33,650 bases of DNA from the NCBI GenBank assembly GCA_016293495.1, contig JAEDED010000024.1, positions 1 through 33,650 on the forward strand. Direction: 5' to 3'. The notes below the pieces were generated by a model, which saw only the letters and a program-made list of their open reading frames with translations, did not search any database and was not told the origin of the DNA. The DNA is from Treponema sp. Lineage in GTDB: Bacteria; Spirochaetota; Spirochaetia; Treponematales; Treponemataceae. Positions 22,029-30,158 of the stretch are shown piece by piece (within the stretch, counting starts at the first letter, position 1; every line of letters begins with the position of its first letter). Made by a program: the position numbers and the translations under genes.

Positions 22029-22925
22029 ATGGAATGGTTAATAATTTACAGAAGTGAGCATAGAAATTCTGCTGAATCAATTAAACAGATGCTTCTGCTC
22101 CATGATATAAAATCAACAACTTTATCAGTTGAAAAACTTACAAATCTTGAAGATGAACAGATAAATTCTACTGTTAAAAATGCTACTTATTGTATTCTTC
22201 TTGATGATCAGCTTCTTGTAGAAGACAAGGTTTCTTTCTTTTACGGATTTTTAATCGGACGTTGCAATAAATTTTATTCCCTTAACAATGAATGGTCAAA
22301 GTCTATGGGCTTTTTCAAAAATGCATTTCTTTTCTCAGGCGAAAAAATGCTTTCTGAAAAACTTGAGTCCCAGCTTGATTCAATTATTATGGAAGAAAAA
22401 TCAAGAGCTGCATTCTCATCATTGTTCAACGAAGGAATTCCTTTTACCGCTGACTGCTTTGCATACCACATTGAAAAAAATCATCCTGATATCTGCCAGC
22501 GTTTTATCGATGCCGGAATTAGCATTAACTGCAGAACAGAGCTTGGAACTCCGATGCTTAATGTTGCAATCCGTTCAGAGCAGAACGAAATGGTTGACTG
22601 GATTTTAAAACAGAATGTTGATATCGATGCAGTTTCTAATGACCGCGGATATTCTGCTGTAATGGATGCTGTCTGGAAAAATAATTATGACTTAACAAAA
22701 GTGCTTGTCGAAAAAGGAGCTAACCTTAATTTTATAAGCTGTGACGGACAGTCTGTTCTTGTTCTTGCAGTTGGTGCCGGAAAACTGAATATCTGTAAGC
22801 TTCTTGCAGATTCCGGAGCTGATCCAGACATTAAAGACGAAATGGGAATGTCTGCTTATGAATATGCAAAACTTTTCGGCAGGAATGACATTGTTGAAGT
22901 TCTTGAAAAACATCATAAAGCTTAA
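22029..22925 (+). CDS. Ankyrin-repeat protein with an unidentified N-terminal alpha/beta domain
   Basis: This is a 298-residue protein with no signal peptide. Residues about 1-115 look like a small alpha/beta domain (strand WLIIYRS, helix, strand TLSV, strand TYCILLDDQ, then FFYGFLIGR). This is reminiscent of TIR-like or deoxyribosyltransferase-like folds, but no catalytic residues can be assigned. Residues about 135-295 hold about five ankyrin repeats, the clearest being GTPMLNVAIRSEQNEMVDWI, GYSAVMDAVWKNNYDLTKVL and GQSVLVLAVGAGKLNICKLL. Ankyrin arrays bind proteins; the partner is unknown. It stands between tRNA-Phe and murG and has its own promoter. The next in-frame Met is well inside the first domain, so 22029 is the likely start. 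Confidence 0.75.
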   Translation: MEWLIIYRSEHRNSAESIKQMLLLHDIKSTTLSVEKLTNLEDEQINSTVKNATYCILLDDQLLVEDKVSFFYGFLIGRCNKFYSLNNEWSKSMGFFKNAFLFSGEKMLSEKLESQLDSIIMEEKSRAAFSSLFNEGIPFTADCFAYHIEKNHPDICQRFIDAGISINCRTELGTPMLNVAIRSEQNEMVDWILKQNVDIDAVSNDRGYSAVMDAVWKNNYDLTKVLVEKGANLNFISCDGQSVLVLAVGAGKLNICKLLADSGADPDIKDEMGMSAYEYAKLFGRNDIVEVLEKHHKA

Positions 22926-22952
22926 TAAATACTTATTATTGTGAGACTTAAA

Positions 22953-24146
22953 ATGAAAAAAGCTGATATTAAAAATACAAAGAAAGTAACTGTAGCATTT
23001 GCCGGCGGCGGAACGGGCGGACATATTTATCCTGGTCTTGCAATTGCCGATGAATTAAAAGATTTATGTAAAGCCTCTGGAATTGATCTTAACCTTGTGT
23101 GGATTGGAAACAACAAAGGAATGGATAAAACAATCGTTGAAAATAATCTTGGCCCTGACGGTCTTCCATCCGTAAACCGTTTTATCGGAATTCCTTCTGG
23201 TAAACTGCGCCGTTATTTTTCGTTCAGAAACTTTCTTGACCTTTTTAAAATCGCTGCGGGCTGTATAGTTTCATATTTCAAGCTGCTCAAGCTTAAACCA
23301 GCAGTCGTATTCAGTAAAGGTGGATTTGTAAGTGTTCCGCCATGCTTTGCTGCAAAACTTCTTAAAATACCTGTATGTACTCATGAATGTGATTTTACAC
23401 CGGGACTTGCAACAAGAATCAACAGCCGTTTTGCAACAAAGCTTCTTCTTTCCTACGAGGAAACTAAAGAGTACCTCGGTAAAGCTCTTGAACCAAAAAC
23501 TGTTGTAACAGGAAATCCTGTTCGTCCGGTTTTCTATAATACAGATGATTCAATCGGAAAAGATTTTGCAGGCTTTAATTATTCAAGAAAGAAAAAGCCT
23601 GTACTTCTTGTAATGGGCGGAAGTCTCGGCGCCAAACAGATTAATGACATGGTATTCGAAAATCTTGAATGGTTGTGCCAGCGTTTTTATGTAATTCACC
23701 AGACAGGAATCAAAAACCAGGAAGCAATGCCTGTAATTCCAAACTCAGTAAGTGACAGCTATAAACCATTCCCGTTCATTTATGAACAGATGCCTCATGT
23801 CATTTCTTATGCTGATGTTGTGCTCTCGCGTGCAGGCGCAAACAGCCTCTGGGAATGTGCGGTTCTCAAAAAGCCAATGGTACTGATACCTTTGTGCGGA
23901 AGCGGAACCCGCGGCGACCAGCTTGATAATGCCGAATTCTTTGAAAAGAAAGGCGCTGCTGTTGTTTTGAAAAGGGAATATGCAAATGCAAATTCCCTTA
24001 AAAACGCTCTTATGACAATGTTGGATTCTAAAAAGAGAAAGCTTTTCTCAGACGCATGCGGTAAGATGCTTCCAAAAACAAGAAGCGCAAGATTTATTGC
24101 AGAACTTCTGTCAGAAAATTTTATAAACGGTAATTTATGCCAATAA
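22953..24146 (+). CDS. murG: UDP-GlcNAc:undecaprenyl-PP-MurNAc-pentapeptide GlcNAc transferase
   Basis: This is a 397-residue peripheral membrane enzyme that makes lipid II for peptidoglycan. GT-B motifs are clear: GGGTGGHIYPGLAIA at the N-terminus, KGGFVSVPPCFAAKLLKIPV, HECDFTPGLATRIN, GGSLGAKQIND opening the second domain, and LSRAGANSLWECAVLKKPMVLIP with the GDQLDNA donor-binding end. It is somewhat longer than the usual 355-360 residues. An ATG at 22953 with GTGAG 7 bases upstream is preferred to a GTG at 22941, which has no site of its own. It leads a run of overlapping genes; its stop overlaps cvpA by 10 bases. Confidence 0.95.
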   Translation: MKKADIKNTKKVTVAFAGGGTGGHIYPGLAIADELKDLCKASGIDLNLVWIGNNKGMDKTIVENNLGPDGLPSVNRFIGIPSGKLRRYFSFRNFLDLFKIAAGCIVSYFKLLKLKPAVVFSKGGFVSVPPCFAAKLLKIPVCTHECDFTPGLATRINSRFATKLLLSYEETKEYLGKALEPKTVVTGNPVRPVFYNTDDSIGKDFAGFNYSRKKKPVLLVMGGSLGAKQINDMVFENLEWLCQRFYVIHQTGIKNQEAMPVIPNSVSDSYKPFPFIYEQMPHVISYADVVLSRAGANSLWECAVLKKPMVLIPLCGSGTRGDQLDNAEFFEKKGAAVVLKREYANANSLKNALMTMLDSKKRKLFSDACGKMLPKTRSARFIAELLSENFINGNLCQ

Positions 24147-24622
24147 CAGTTGTTGATATCATTTTATTAATACTTGCTCTCATAATCTGTATCCGTGCAG
24201 GAATTAACGGCTTAATCAATGAAATATTCGGATTAGGAACTTTTATTCTCGGTGCATGGCTTGCATTTATGTTTATGAATAAGCTTCAGCCGTATCTTGC
24301 TGAATGCATGAACGATAAGCTTGCTTCTGTTTTAACTTTCCTTATTCTGTTTACTTGCGTTTTCCTTATTATGAAAATAATACAGACTGTGCTTAAATCT
24401 ATTTTTTCAGCACAGATCCTTAACAGCCTTGATCATGGCCTTGGACTTATTATCGGTGTCGCAGAAGGCGTTCTTTTTATCATCATTGTTTTTATTCTCA
24501 TGGAAATTTTACAGTCATGGATTGATACTTCTGAGCTAAGAAACGGTTCATATCTTTATCATCTTTTTCAGGGAATGATTGATTCTGCAGGATTTAAATT
24601 ACCGGAGACAATTCATGTATGA
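24137..24622 (+). CDS. CvpA-family inner-membrane protein
   Basis: This is a 161-residue protein with about four hydrophobic segments (about 4-22, 28-48, 64-84 and 105-128). The N-terminal VDIILLILALIICIRAGINGLINEIFGLG is the usual CvpA (colicin V production) signature. The family is widespread and linked to envelope stress tolerance, but its molecular function is unsettled. It overlaps murG by 10 bases at its start and the holB-like gene by 8 bases at its end, so coupled translation is likely; no clear ribosome-binding site of its own is seen. Confidence 0.85.
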   Translation: MPITVVDIILLILALIICIRAGINGLINEIFGLGTFILGAWLAFMFMNKLQPYLAECMNDKLASVLTFLILFTCVFLIMKIIQTVLKSIFSAQILNSLDHGLGLIIGVAEGVLFIIIVFILMEILQSWIDTSELRNGSYLYHLFQGMIDSAGFKLPETIHV

Positions 24623-25844
24623 TAATCTTTTGTATCAAGGTGTAGATTCTCTTTTAACTGCAGACATTAAAAATGATAATCTGCCGGGATCTGTATTATT
24701 TTCAGGACCTGATGCAACTGGTAAACTGACTGCAGCGCTTGAAACTTCGAGAATTCTTTCGTGTAAAAATAATCCGCGCGGTAAATGGTCTTGCAGCTGT
24801 TCATCGTGTATGCAGCATAAAGCTCTTGTTAATTCAAACACAATTCTTCTCGGACCACGCGACTGCTGTCTTGAAATTTCTGCTTCTAAAAAAGCATTCC
24901 TTACAGCGTTTTATACAGGTGAACATGTTGAAGCAACCCGATATCTTTTTGTCCGCAGCGTAAGAAAACTTACAATGAGATTCAATCCGATTCTCTGGCA
25001 GGATAGTAAAAAGCTTTCAAAGATTTCTTCGTATACTTCAACTCTTGATGAACTGCTTGAAGAAATTGATCCGCCAAGAGAACTTCCTCAGTATGAAGAG
25101 CTTTCAAAAATCTGTGACAAGATTGAAAAAGAAGCTTTAGGACTTGAAGAGGAATTTATGTATGATTCCATTTCAATTTCTCATATCAGAAACCTTTCGA
25201 GCTGGGCACGTATTTCTTTATCTGAAGGAAAGAAGGTAATCATAATCGAAAAGGCAGAAAGAATGCTTGAAGGTGCAAGAAATGCACTTTTGAAGATTCT
25301 CGAAGAACCGCCTGAAAATACAATGTTCATTCTTACAACCAGCAAGCGAAATTCTGTAATGCCAACAATTCTGTCGCGTGTAAGAACATATAATTTTACT
25401 GCCAGAACTGATGTCCAGAGCAAAGAAATTATTGACCGCGTATATCATGATGAATCGGAAGGAACAATTCAGCAGTATCTTCAGACATTCCTTGCGATTC
25501 CGCCTCAAAAGATAAAAGAATACACACATAATTTCTATAAAGAAATCGTAAATGGAATTATTCCTGACGTTGCATCTTTAGTTAAAGAGTGCAATAAATT
25601 TGATCCGAGAATTCTTCTCCAGCTTTTTCTTGAGAACATATATCAGATTCAGAAAAGTGCACTTACTTCTTCAAAAGGTGTAGAGGCAAGTTCTCAGTGT
25701 ACAAAAGCTGTTCGCGATTGCTGGAATAATGTTACGGTTTACAATATGTCGGTAGAAGCAAGTCTTGAACAGCTTGTAAAAGAAATTGCTCTGATTAACC
25801 GTCTTAACGAAAACGTATTAAAACAGGCATATGACAAACTTTAA
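24615..25844 (+). CDS. holB: DNA polymerase III delta-prime/DnaX-like clamp-loader subunit
   Basis: This is a 409-residue AAA+ clamp-loader protein. Its P-loop-like segment is GPDATGKLT (31-39), where the Ser/Thr after Lys is Leu. A zinc module with cysteines at 50, 60, 62 and 65 corresponds to that of E. coli delta-prime. The Walker B-like strand KKVIIIEKAERM, the ALLKILEEPPENTMFILTTS block and the SRVRTY sensor segment (SRC in active subunits) complete the picture. It probably loads the sliding clamp and is unlikely to hydrolyse ATP itself. The start at 24615 is chosen for GGAG at 24604-24607; an upstream ATG at 24579 lies inside cvpA with no site. It overlaps cvpA by 8 and the kinase gene by 14 bases. 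Confidence 0.8.
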   Translation: MYDNLLYQGVDSLLTADIKNDNLPGSVLFSGPDATGKLTAALETSRILSCKNNPRGKWSCSCSSCMQHKALVNSNTILLGPRDCCLEISASKKAFLTAFYTGEHVEATRYLFVRSVRKLTMRFNPILWQDSKKLSKISSYTSTLDELLEEIDPPRELPQYEELSKICDKIEKEALGLEEEFMYDSISISHIRNLSSWARISLSEGKKVIIIEKAERMLEGARNALLKILEEPPENTMFILTTSKRNSVMPTILSRVRTYNFTARTDVQSKEIIDRVYHDESEGTIQQYLQTFLAIPPQKIKEYTHNFYKEIVNGIIPDVASLVKECNKFDPRILLQLFLENIYQIQKSALTSSKGVEASSQCTKAVRDCWNNVTVYNMSVEASLEQLVKEIALINRLNENVLKQAYDKL

Positions 25845-27102
25845 TACAAGAATTGCAGATAAAATCTCAAAACTTTCAGATTCTCAGCTTCAGTCACTTT
25901 TTGAATCCTTAAGTGAAAATTACTTGATGTTAAGTTCAATAATTGAATCTCTGACTTCAGGTATCATTGTTGTTAATGATGAATGGATTCCGGTTATATC
26001 AAATAAGGCTGCAGAAAGACTTGTTTCTTTTTCGATGCATGGAATTGATGCAAAAGCTGAAGGGCTGAATCTTGTAAAGATAACGAAAGACAAAGATATT
26101 TCAAACTTTTTCAAAACCTGCTGTGAACTCAATAAAACAAATGTTTCAGAAGAATTTACAGTTTCGACAAGCAGCGGAACGGTTCGCTTTATTACAATCA
26201 CTGTAAGTCCGCTTGTAACAAATGATAAGCTTAATGGCAGCATTATCGTTATCCGCGATATTACAGAACAACGCAACCAGGAAATTCTTCTTCACAGAAT
26301 GGAAAGCCTTGCAAGTCTTACAAATCTTGCCGCAAGCGTTGCACACGAAATTAAAAATCCTTTGGGCGCCATAAGCATTCATATTCAGCTTTTACAGAAG
26401 GCAATCGCAAAAGCGCGCGAAAATGAAAATACATTGCCGGATAAAAAGTTTGTTGAAAACTACATTGATGTCGTTAACGAGGAAATTGATAACCTTAACA
26501 AAATTGTCGTAGACTTTCTTTTTGCAGTCAGACCTGTCAGTGCTAATCTTGAACTTCTTCACCCGAATTCAATTATTGAAAAGCTCATTGATTTTCTCAA
26601 GCCTGAATATGAGAAAGAAGGAATTTCAATTAACGTTTCTTTATGTCCTGAAGATACAAGACTTCTTCTTGATGAAAAACTTTTCAGAGAAATAATCGTA
26701 AACCTTTCTCAGAATGCAATTCATGCAATAAAAGAAAAATCTGAAACTGATAAAAATACAACTGCCAGCAAATCCTTTAATAACACAGACTTGGAAAGTA
26801 TTGGAATTATCGAAGTAACCAGCGTTATTCGTGATGACAAATATTGTCTTACAATAACAGACACTGGCTGCGGAATCCCTAAAGAAAAACTCAATAAAAT
26901 TTTTGAACCGTATTATACAACTAAAGCAACAGGAACAGGACTCGGCCTTACAACTGTTTATAAAATCGTAAAAGAGTTTAAAGGCGATATTTCTGTAAAA
27001 TCTGTTACAGGCGAAGGAACTTCGTTTATTATTTCACTTCCGGTTCCGCAGCTTAATAAAAGGCTTCTTGCTTATAATGAGTCAGATAAAGGTGAAAAAT
27101 GA
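25831..27102 (+). CDS. NtrB/AtoS-like cytoplasmic sensor histidine kinase
   Basis: This is a 423-residue kinase without membrane segments, so the signal is cytoplasmic. A PAS-like domain spans about residues 30-145 (SGIIVVNDEWIPVISNKAAERL). The dimerisation/phosphoacceptor helix has AASVAHEIKNPLGAI, with His172 as the phosphorylated residue. The ATPase domain shows the N box LSQNAIHAI, DTGCGIP, FEPYYTTK and GTGLGL. Its partner is the sigma54-type regulator directly downstream, joined by an ATGA overlap. The same pair follows murG-cvpA in T. pallidum, from memory (TP0520 and TP0519). The signal sensed is unknown. Confidence 0.92.
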   Translation: MTNFNTRIADKISKLSDSQLQSLFESLSENYLMLSSIIESLTSGIIVVNDEWIPVISNKAAERLVSFSMHGIDAKAEGLNLVKITKDKDISNFFKTCCELNKTNVSEEFTVSTSSGTVRFITITVSPLVTNDKLNGSIIVIRDITEQRNQEILLHRMESLASLTNLAASVAHEIKNPLGAISIHIQLLQKAIAKARENENTLPDKKFVENYIDVVNEEIDNLNKIVVDFLFAVRPVSANLELLHPNSIIEKLIDFLKPEYEKEGISINVSLCPEDTRLLLDEKLFREIIVNLSQNAIHAIKEKSETDKNTTASKSFNNTDLESIGIIEVTSVIRDDKYCLTITDTGCGIPKEKLNKIFEPYYTTKATGTGLGLTTVYKIVKEFKGDISVKSVTGEGTSFIISLPVPQLNKRLLAYNESDKGEK

Positions 27103-28460
27103 AATTTACTCTTTTAATTATTGATGACGAAAAAAATATCCGCGAAGGTCTTGGTGCCAATTTTGAAATGGAAGGCTACAATGTTAAGCTTGCCGAAAAC
27201 GGAAAAGAAGGCCTCGATTATATTTCAAAAGGCGATATTGACTTAGTAATCACAGACTTAAGAATGCCCGGCATTTCAGGCGAAGAAGTTCTCCGCAAAG
27301 TTACAACAGAAACTCCAGGCATTCCTGTAATTGTATTAACCGGACACGGAAGCATCGATTCGGCAGTTGACGCGATGCGTAACGGCGCCTATGACTTTTT
27401 GACAAAACCGTTGAATCTTGATCAGCTTACAATGATAGTAAAACGCGCTCTTGAATCCCGCGAACTTTTACTCCAGCATAAACAGTTAAAGAAAGAAGTT
27501 GAAAGTGACCTTGCATTTGACAAGATGATCGGTAAAAGTGCCGAAATGCAGAAGGTCATGCAGATGATTAAGAAAGTTGCTTCGTCAAAAGCATCCGTAT
27601 TAATAACAGGAGAAAGCGGTGTAGGTAAAGAAGTTGTTGCTGATGCAATCCACAAACTTTCGCCTCGCAAGGACCAGCAGTGCATAAAGGTTCATTGTGC
27701 GGCCTTAAGCGAAACTCTTCTTGAATCAGAACTTTTCGGTCACGAAAAAGGTGCGTTTACCGGAGCTGACAGTCTTGTAAAAGGCCGCTTTGAGCTTGCC
27801 CACGGTAGTACCATCTTCCTTGATGAAATCGGCGAAATTAATCCAAGCGTGCAGATTAAGATTTTACGCGTGCTTCAGGAAAAAGCATTCGAAAGAGTAG
27901 GCGGTCAGGAAACAATAAATGTTGATGTAAGAATCATTGCGGCCACAAACCGCACGCTTGAAGACGAAGTAAAAAAAGGAACTTTCCGCGAAGATTTGTA
28001 TTACCGTCTCAACGTAATTCATATTCATGTTCCGCCACTTCGAGAAAGAAAAGATGACATTCCGTTATTGATTGCAAGCTTCCTTGAAGAGTTTGCAGCC
28101 GAAAACGGAAAAGTTATAAAAGGAATCGATGCTCAGGCAAAGTCTGCAATCTTTAATTACAGCTGGCCTGGAAATATCCGAGAGCTTCGAAACTGTATTG
28201 AAAGTGCAGTTGTAATGTGTTCTGGAGATGAGATCAAACTAGAAGATTTACCGCCAACTGTAAGTAAGTTAGCAGGCGAGTCTTCGATCAGCATTCCTGC
28301 AAACTCAACCCTTGATGAAGCAGAAAAAATCATCATTCTTCAGACCCTTGCTGCTAATAAAAACAACAAGTCCAAAACCGCAGACTTACTCGGAATCGGA
28401 AGAAAAACTCTTCACCGTAAGCTTGAAGAATACGGAATCAATTCCCCTGACTCAGAATAG
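27099..28460 (+). CDS. atoC: Sigma54-dependent response regulator, NtrC/AtoC type
   Basis: This is a 453-residue three-domain activator. The receiver domain has acidic residues at Asp9-Asp10 and phospho-acceptor Asp53 in VITDLRMPG. The AAA+ domain has the Walker A GESGVGKE (171-178), the sigma54-contacting GAFTGA loop (218-223) and FLDEIGEINPSVQIKILRVL. The C-terminus carries a Fis-type helix-turn-helix (NKSKTADLLGIGRKTLHRKL). When phosphorylated by the upstream kinase it would remodel RpoN polymerase at -24/-12 promoters. No such promoter was recognised in the window, so its targets lie elsewhere. The atoC name reflects family and T. pallidum usage, not acetoacetate metabolism. Confidence 0.93.
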   Translation: MKFTLLIIDDEKNIREGLGANFEMEGYNVKLAENGKEGLDYISKGDIDLVITDLRMPGISGEEVLRKVTTETPGIPVIVLTGHGSIDSAVDAMRNGAYDFLTKPLNLDQLTMIVKRALESRELLLQHKQLKKEVESDLAFDKMIGKSAEMQKVMQMIKKVASSKASVLITGESGVGKEVVADAIHKLSPRKDQQCIKVHCAALSETLLESELFGHEKGAFTGADSLVKGRFELAHGSTIFLDEIGEINPSVQIKILRVLQEKAFERVGGQETINVDVRIIAATNRTLEDEVKKGTFREDLYYRLNVIHIHVPPLRERKDDIPLLIASFLEEFAAENGKVIKGIDAQAKSAIFNYSWPGNIRELRNCIESAVVMCSGDEIKLEDLPPTVSKLAGESSISIPANSTLDEAEKIIILQTLAANKNNKSKTADLLGIGRKTLHRKLEEYGINSPDSE

Positions 28461-28465
28461 TCATT

Positions 28466-28531
28466 TAGAATAAGATTTCAGATTCAGAATAAGATTTCAG
28501 ATTCAGAATAAGATTTCAGATTCAGAATAAA
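28466..28531 (+). repeat. 19-bp tandem repeat, 3.5 copies, just after atoC
   Basis: The unit CAGAATAAGATTTCAGATT is repeated at 28466-28484 (first base T), 28485-28503 and 28504-28522, with a partial copy to 28531. The copies are otherwise identical. The end of atoC (GACTCAGAATAG) resembles the repeat junction, so the array may derive from the stop-codon region. Confidence 0.9.
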
Positions 28532-28572
28532 ATTTATATTACGCTTTATTAATACATCAGAATTTAAAATAA

Positions 28573-28607
28573 AAACAGCCCATGCTTTTTAAGACACTGG
28601 GCTGTTT
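28573..28607. terminator. Bidirectional terminator between atoC and glgC
   Basis: A perfect 10-bp stem (28573-28582 with 28598-28607) and a 15-base loop lie between convergent genes. The plus strand continues with a T-rich TTTCTT end, and the minus strand reads TTTTTATTTT, so both transcripts can end here. Confidence 0.8.
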
Positions 28608-28651
28608 CTTATATCAGAAAGCGCTCTCCGTAAAGGAAGCGTTCCATAAGA

Positions 28652-29944
28652 CTAGATAATTGTTCCCGAAGGAATTACAACGTTCTTGCGGATTACGATG
28701 ATTCCGTCTGCTACGAAGAAGTTACCGTAGTCGCCGTTTTCGTATTTTTTACCGCTTACGTTAATTGAACAGTTGTCACCAATGCGGGCGTTTTTATCGA
28801 TAATTGTTTTTGCAATATGACAGTGTTTACCGATACCCATGTTTGGAGTTCCTGTTTCTTTGTTCTTTGCTTTTTCTTCATCTGATTCGTAGAAGTCAGC
28901 ACCCATTGTGATAACTCCGTCGAGAACAGTTCCGCTTTCGATAATTGATCGGATACCGATTACGGAATGGCTGATCATGGAATCAGTGATTACACATCCT
29001 TCACTTGCAAGACAAGCAGTCAAATCTGCATGGTTCATTTTACTAGGTGGAAGGTTAGACATCTGAGTAAAGATTGGTTCTCTTTCATCATAGAAGTTGA
29101 ACTTTGGATTTACGTTTGTCAAATCGAGAGTTGCATCATAAAAGCTTCTGATTGTTCCGATATCTTCCCAGTAACCGTCAAAGATGTAAGAATTGATTTT
29201 CTTATTTTTGATTGCCATAGGAATGATTTCTTTGCCGAAGTCCTGTTTGTCATTGTTGAGAATTTCTTCCATTGTTTCGGCATTGAAGATGTAAATACCC
29301 ATTGATGCGAGGTATTCTTTTTCTTTTGGAAGCATCGGATCACGTGAGCTGGCAGGGATTTTCCAGTCGTCGATGTTAAGGTCTGGAGCTGGTTTTTCCA
29401 TAAACTCTGTGATTTTGTGTTCGTCATCAATTTTCATGATACCGAAGCCAGATGCATCGCTTCTGTTTACAGCGATTGTTGCAATAGAAACATCTGCGCC
29501 GCTTTCAATATGCTGGTGCATAAATTCGTTCAAGTCCATGCGGTAGAGCTGGTCACCTGAAAGAATGATGTAATGTGTTGGTTTCTGAGTTTTGAAGTGG
29601 ATGAAGTTTTTGCGAACGGCATCAGCTGTTCCTTCGTACCATCCTGAGTGTTCGAGTGTCTGTTCTGCAGCAAGAATTTCTACGAAACCGTTTGAGAAAC
29701 GGTCAAAGTTGTATGAGTTAGAAATGTGAAGGTGCAGTGAAGCAGAGTTGAACTGTGTTAAAAGATAAATCTTTTTAAATCCAGAGTTGATACAGTTTGA
29801 AATAGGAATATCTACGATTCTGTATTTTCCTCCGAAAGAAACAGCAGGTTTTGAACGTTCCTTTGTTAATGGATAAAGACGAGTTCCTTTACCACCGCCT
29901 AAAATGATGCTGATTACGCGAGATTTATCGATATCTTTTGTCAT
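28652..29944 (-). CDS. glgC: Glucose-1-phosphate adenylyltransferase (ADP-glucose pyrophosphorylase)
   Basis: This is a 430-residue enzyme that makes ADP-glucose from glucose-1-phosphate and ATP, the committed step of glycogen synthesis. The N-terminal nucleotide loop is IILGGGKGTRLYPLTKERSK, followed by KYRIVDIPISNCINSG, GTADAVR, LSGDQLYRMD and the SGFGIMKID region. The C-terminal left-handed beta-helix region (about 300-430) is complete. Overall spacing, including the KPAVSFGGKYR segment, resembles the cyanobacterial/plant-like group. The minus-strand GGAGGG ribosome-binding site precedes the ATG by about 9 bases. Glycogen storage fits a saccharolytic Treponema; no glgA or glgB is in the window. 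Confidence 0.95.
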   Translation of the reverse strand: MTKDIDKSRVISIILGGGKGTRLYPLTKERSKPAVSFGGKYRIVDIPISNCINSGFKKIYLLTQFNSASLHLHISNSYNFDRFSNGFVEILAAEQTLEHSGWYEGTADAVRKNFIHFKTQKPTHYIILSGDQLYRMDLNEFMHQHIESGADVSIATIAVNRSDASGFGIMKIDDEHKITEFMEKPAPDLNIDDWKIPASSRDPMLPKEKEYLASMGIYIFNAETMEEILNNDKQDFGKEIIPMAIKNKKINSYIFDGYWEDIGTIRSFYDATLDLTNVNPKFNFYDEREPIFTQMSNLPPSKMNHADLTACLASEGCVITDSMISHSVIGIRSIIESGTVLDGVITMGADFYESDEEKAKNKETGTPNMGIGKHCHIAKTIIDKNARIGDNCSINVSGKKYENGDYGNFFVADGIIVIRKNVVIPSGTII

Positions 29945-30001
29945 ATATTAAACCCTCCAAGGTTTGCTAATGGTTATTTTTAACTTTTATATATTAAAAC
30001 A

Positions 30002-30030
30002 ATTATAAGACTGGAATTTCAAAATTGCAA
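30002..30030 (-). promoter_or_regulatory. Promoter of glgC, with a small hairpin at its ribosome-binding site
   Basis: On the minus strand TTGCAA (30025-30030) and a perfect TATAAT (30002-30007) are 17 bases apart, giving a leader of about 50 bases. In that leader AAACC and GGTTT (29950-29965 on the plus strand) can form a 5-bp stem around the GGAGG site. Confidence 0.65.
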
Positions 30031-30093
30031 CTTTTTTATTACTTAAATAGTAAAAAATGAACAAATTTAACACATTAAAATTCTTTGAAAACA

Positions 30094-30122
30094 TTGCGGT
30101 CTCTTGAAATTATTTTGATAAT
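30094..30122 (+). promoter_or_regulatory. Candidate promoter of the YczE-like gene
   Basis: TTGCGG (30094-30099) is followed after 17 bases by GATAAT (30117-30122, 5 of 6). A transcript would start near 30129, about 30 bases before the ATG. Confidence 0.45.
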
Positions 30123-30158
30123 AGTGTTTATTTATGATGCACTTTGCAAAGAATTTTC

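Noticed and set aside
22941..22952. GTG start for murG
   Set aside because: No ribosome-binding site precedes it; its own bases GTGAG can serve as the site for the ATG at 22953.
24579..24614. Upstream ATG for the holB-like gene
   Set aside because: It lies within cvpA without a ribosome-binding site, while ATG 24615 has GGAG at the right spacing and gives the family N-terminus.
28466..28531. Possible CRISPR array
   Set aside because: The repeats are 19 bp and directly abutting, with no spacers and no cas genes nearby. This is a simple tandem repeat.
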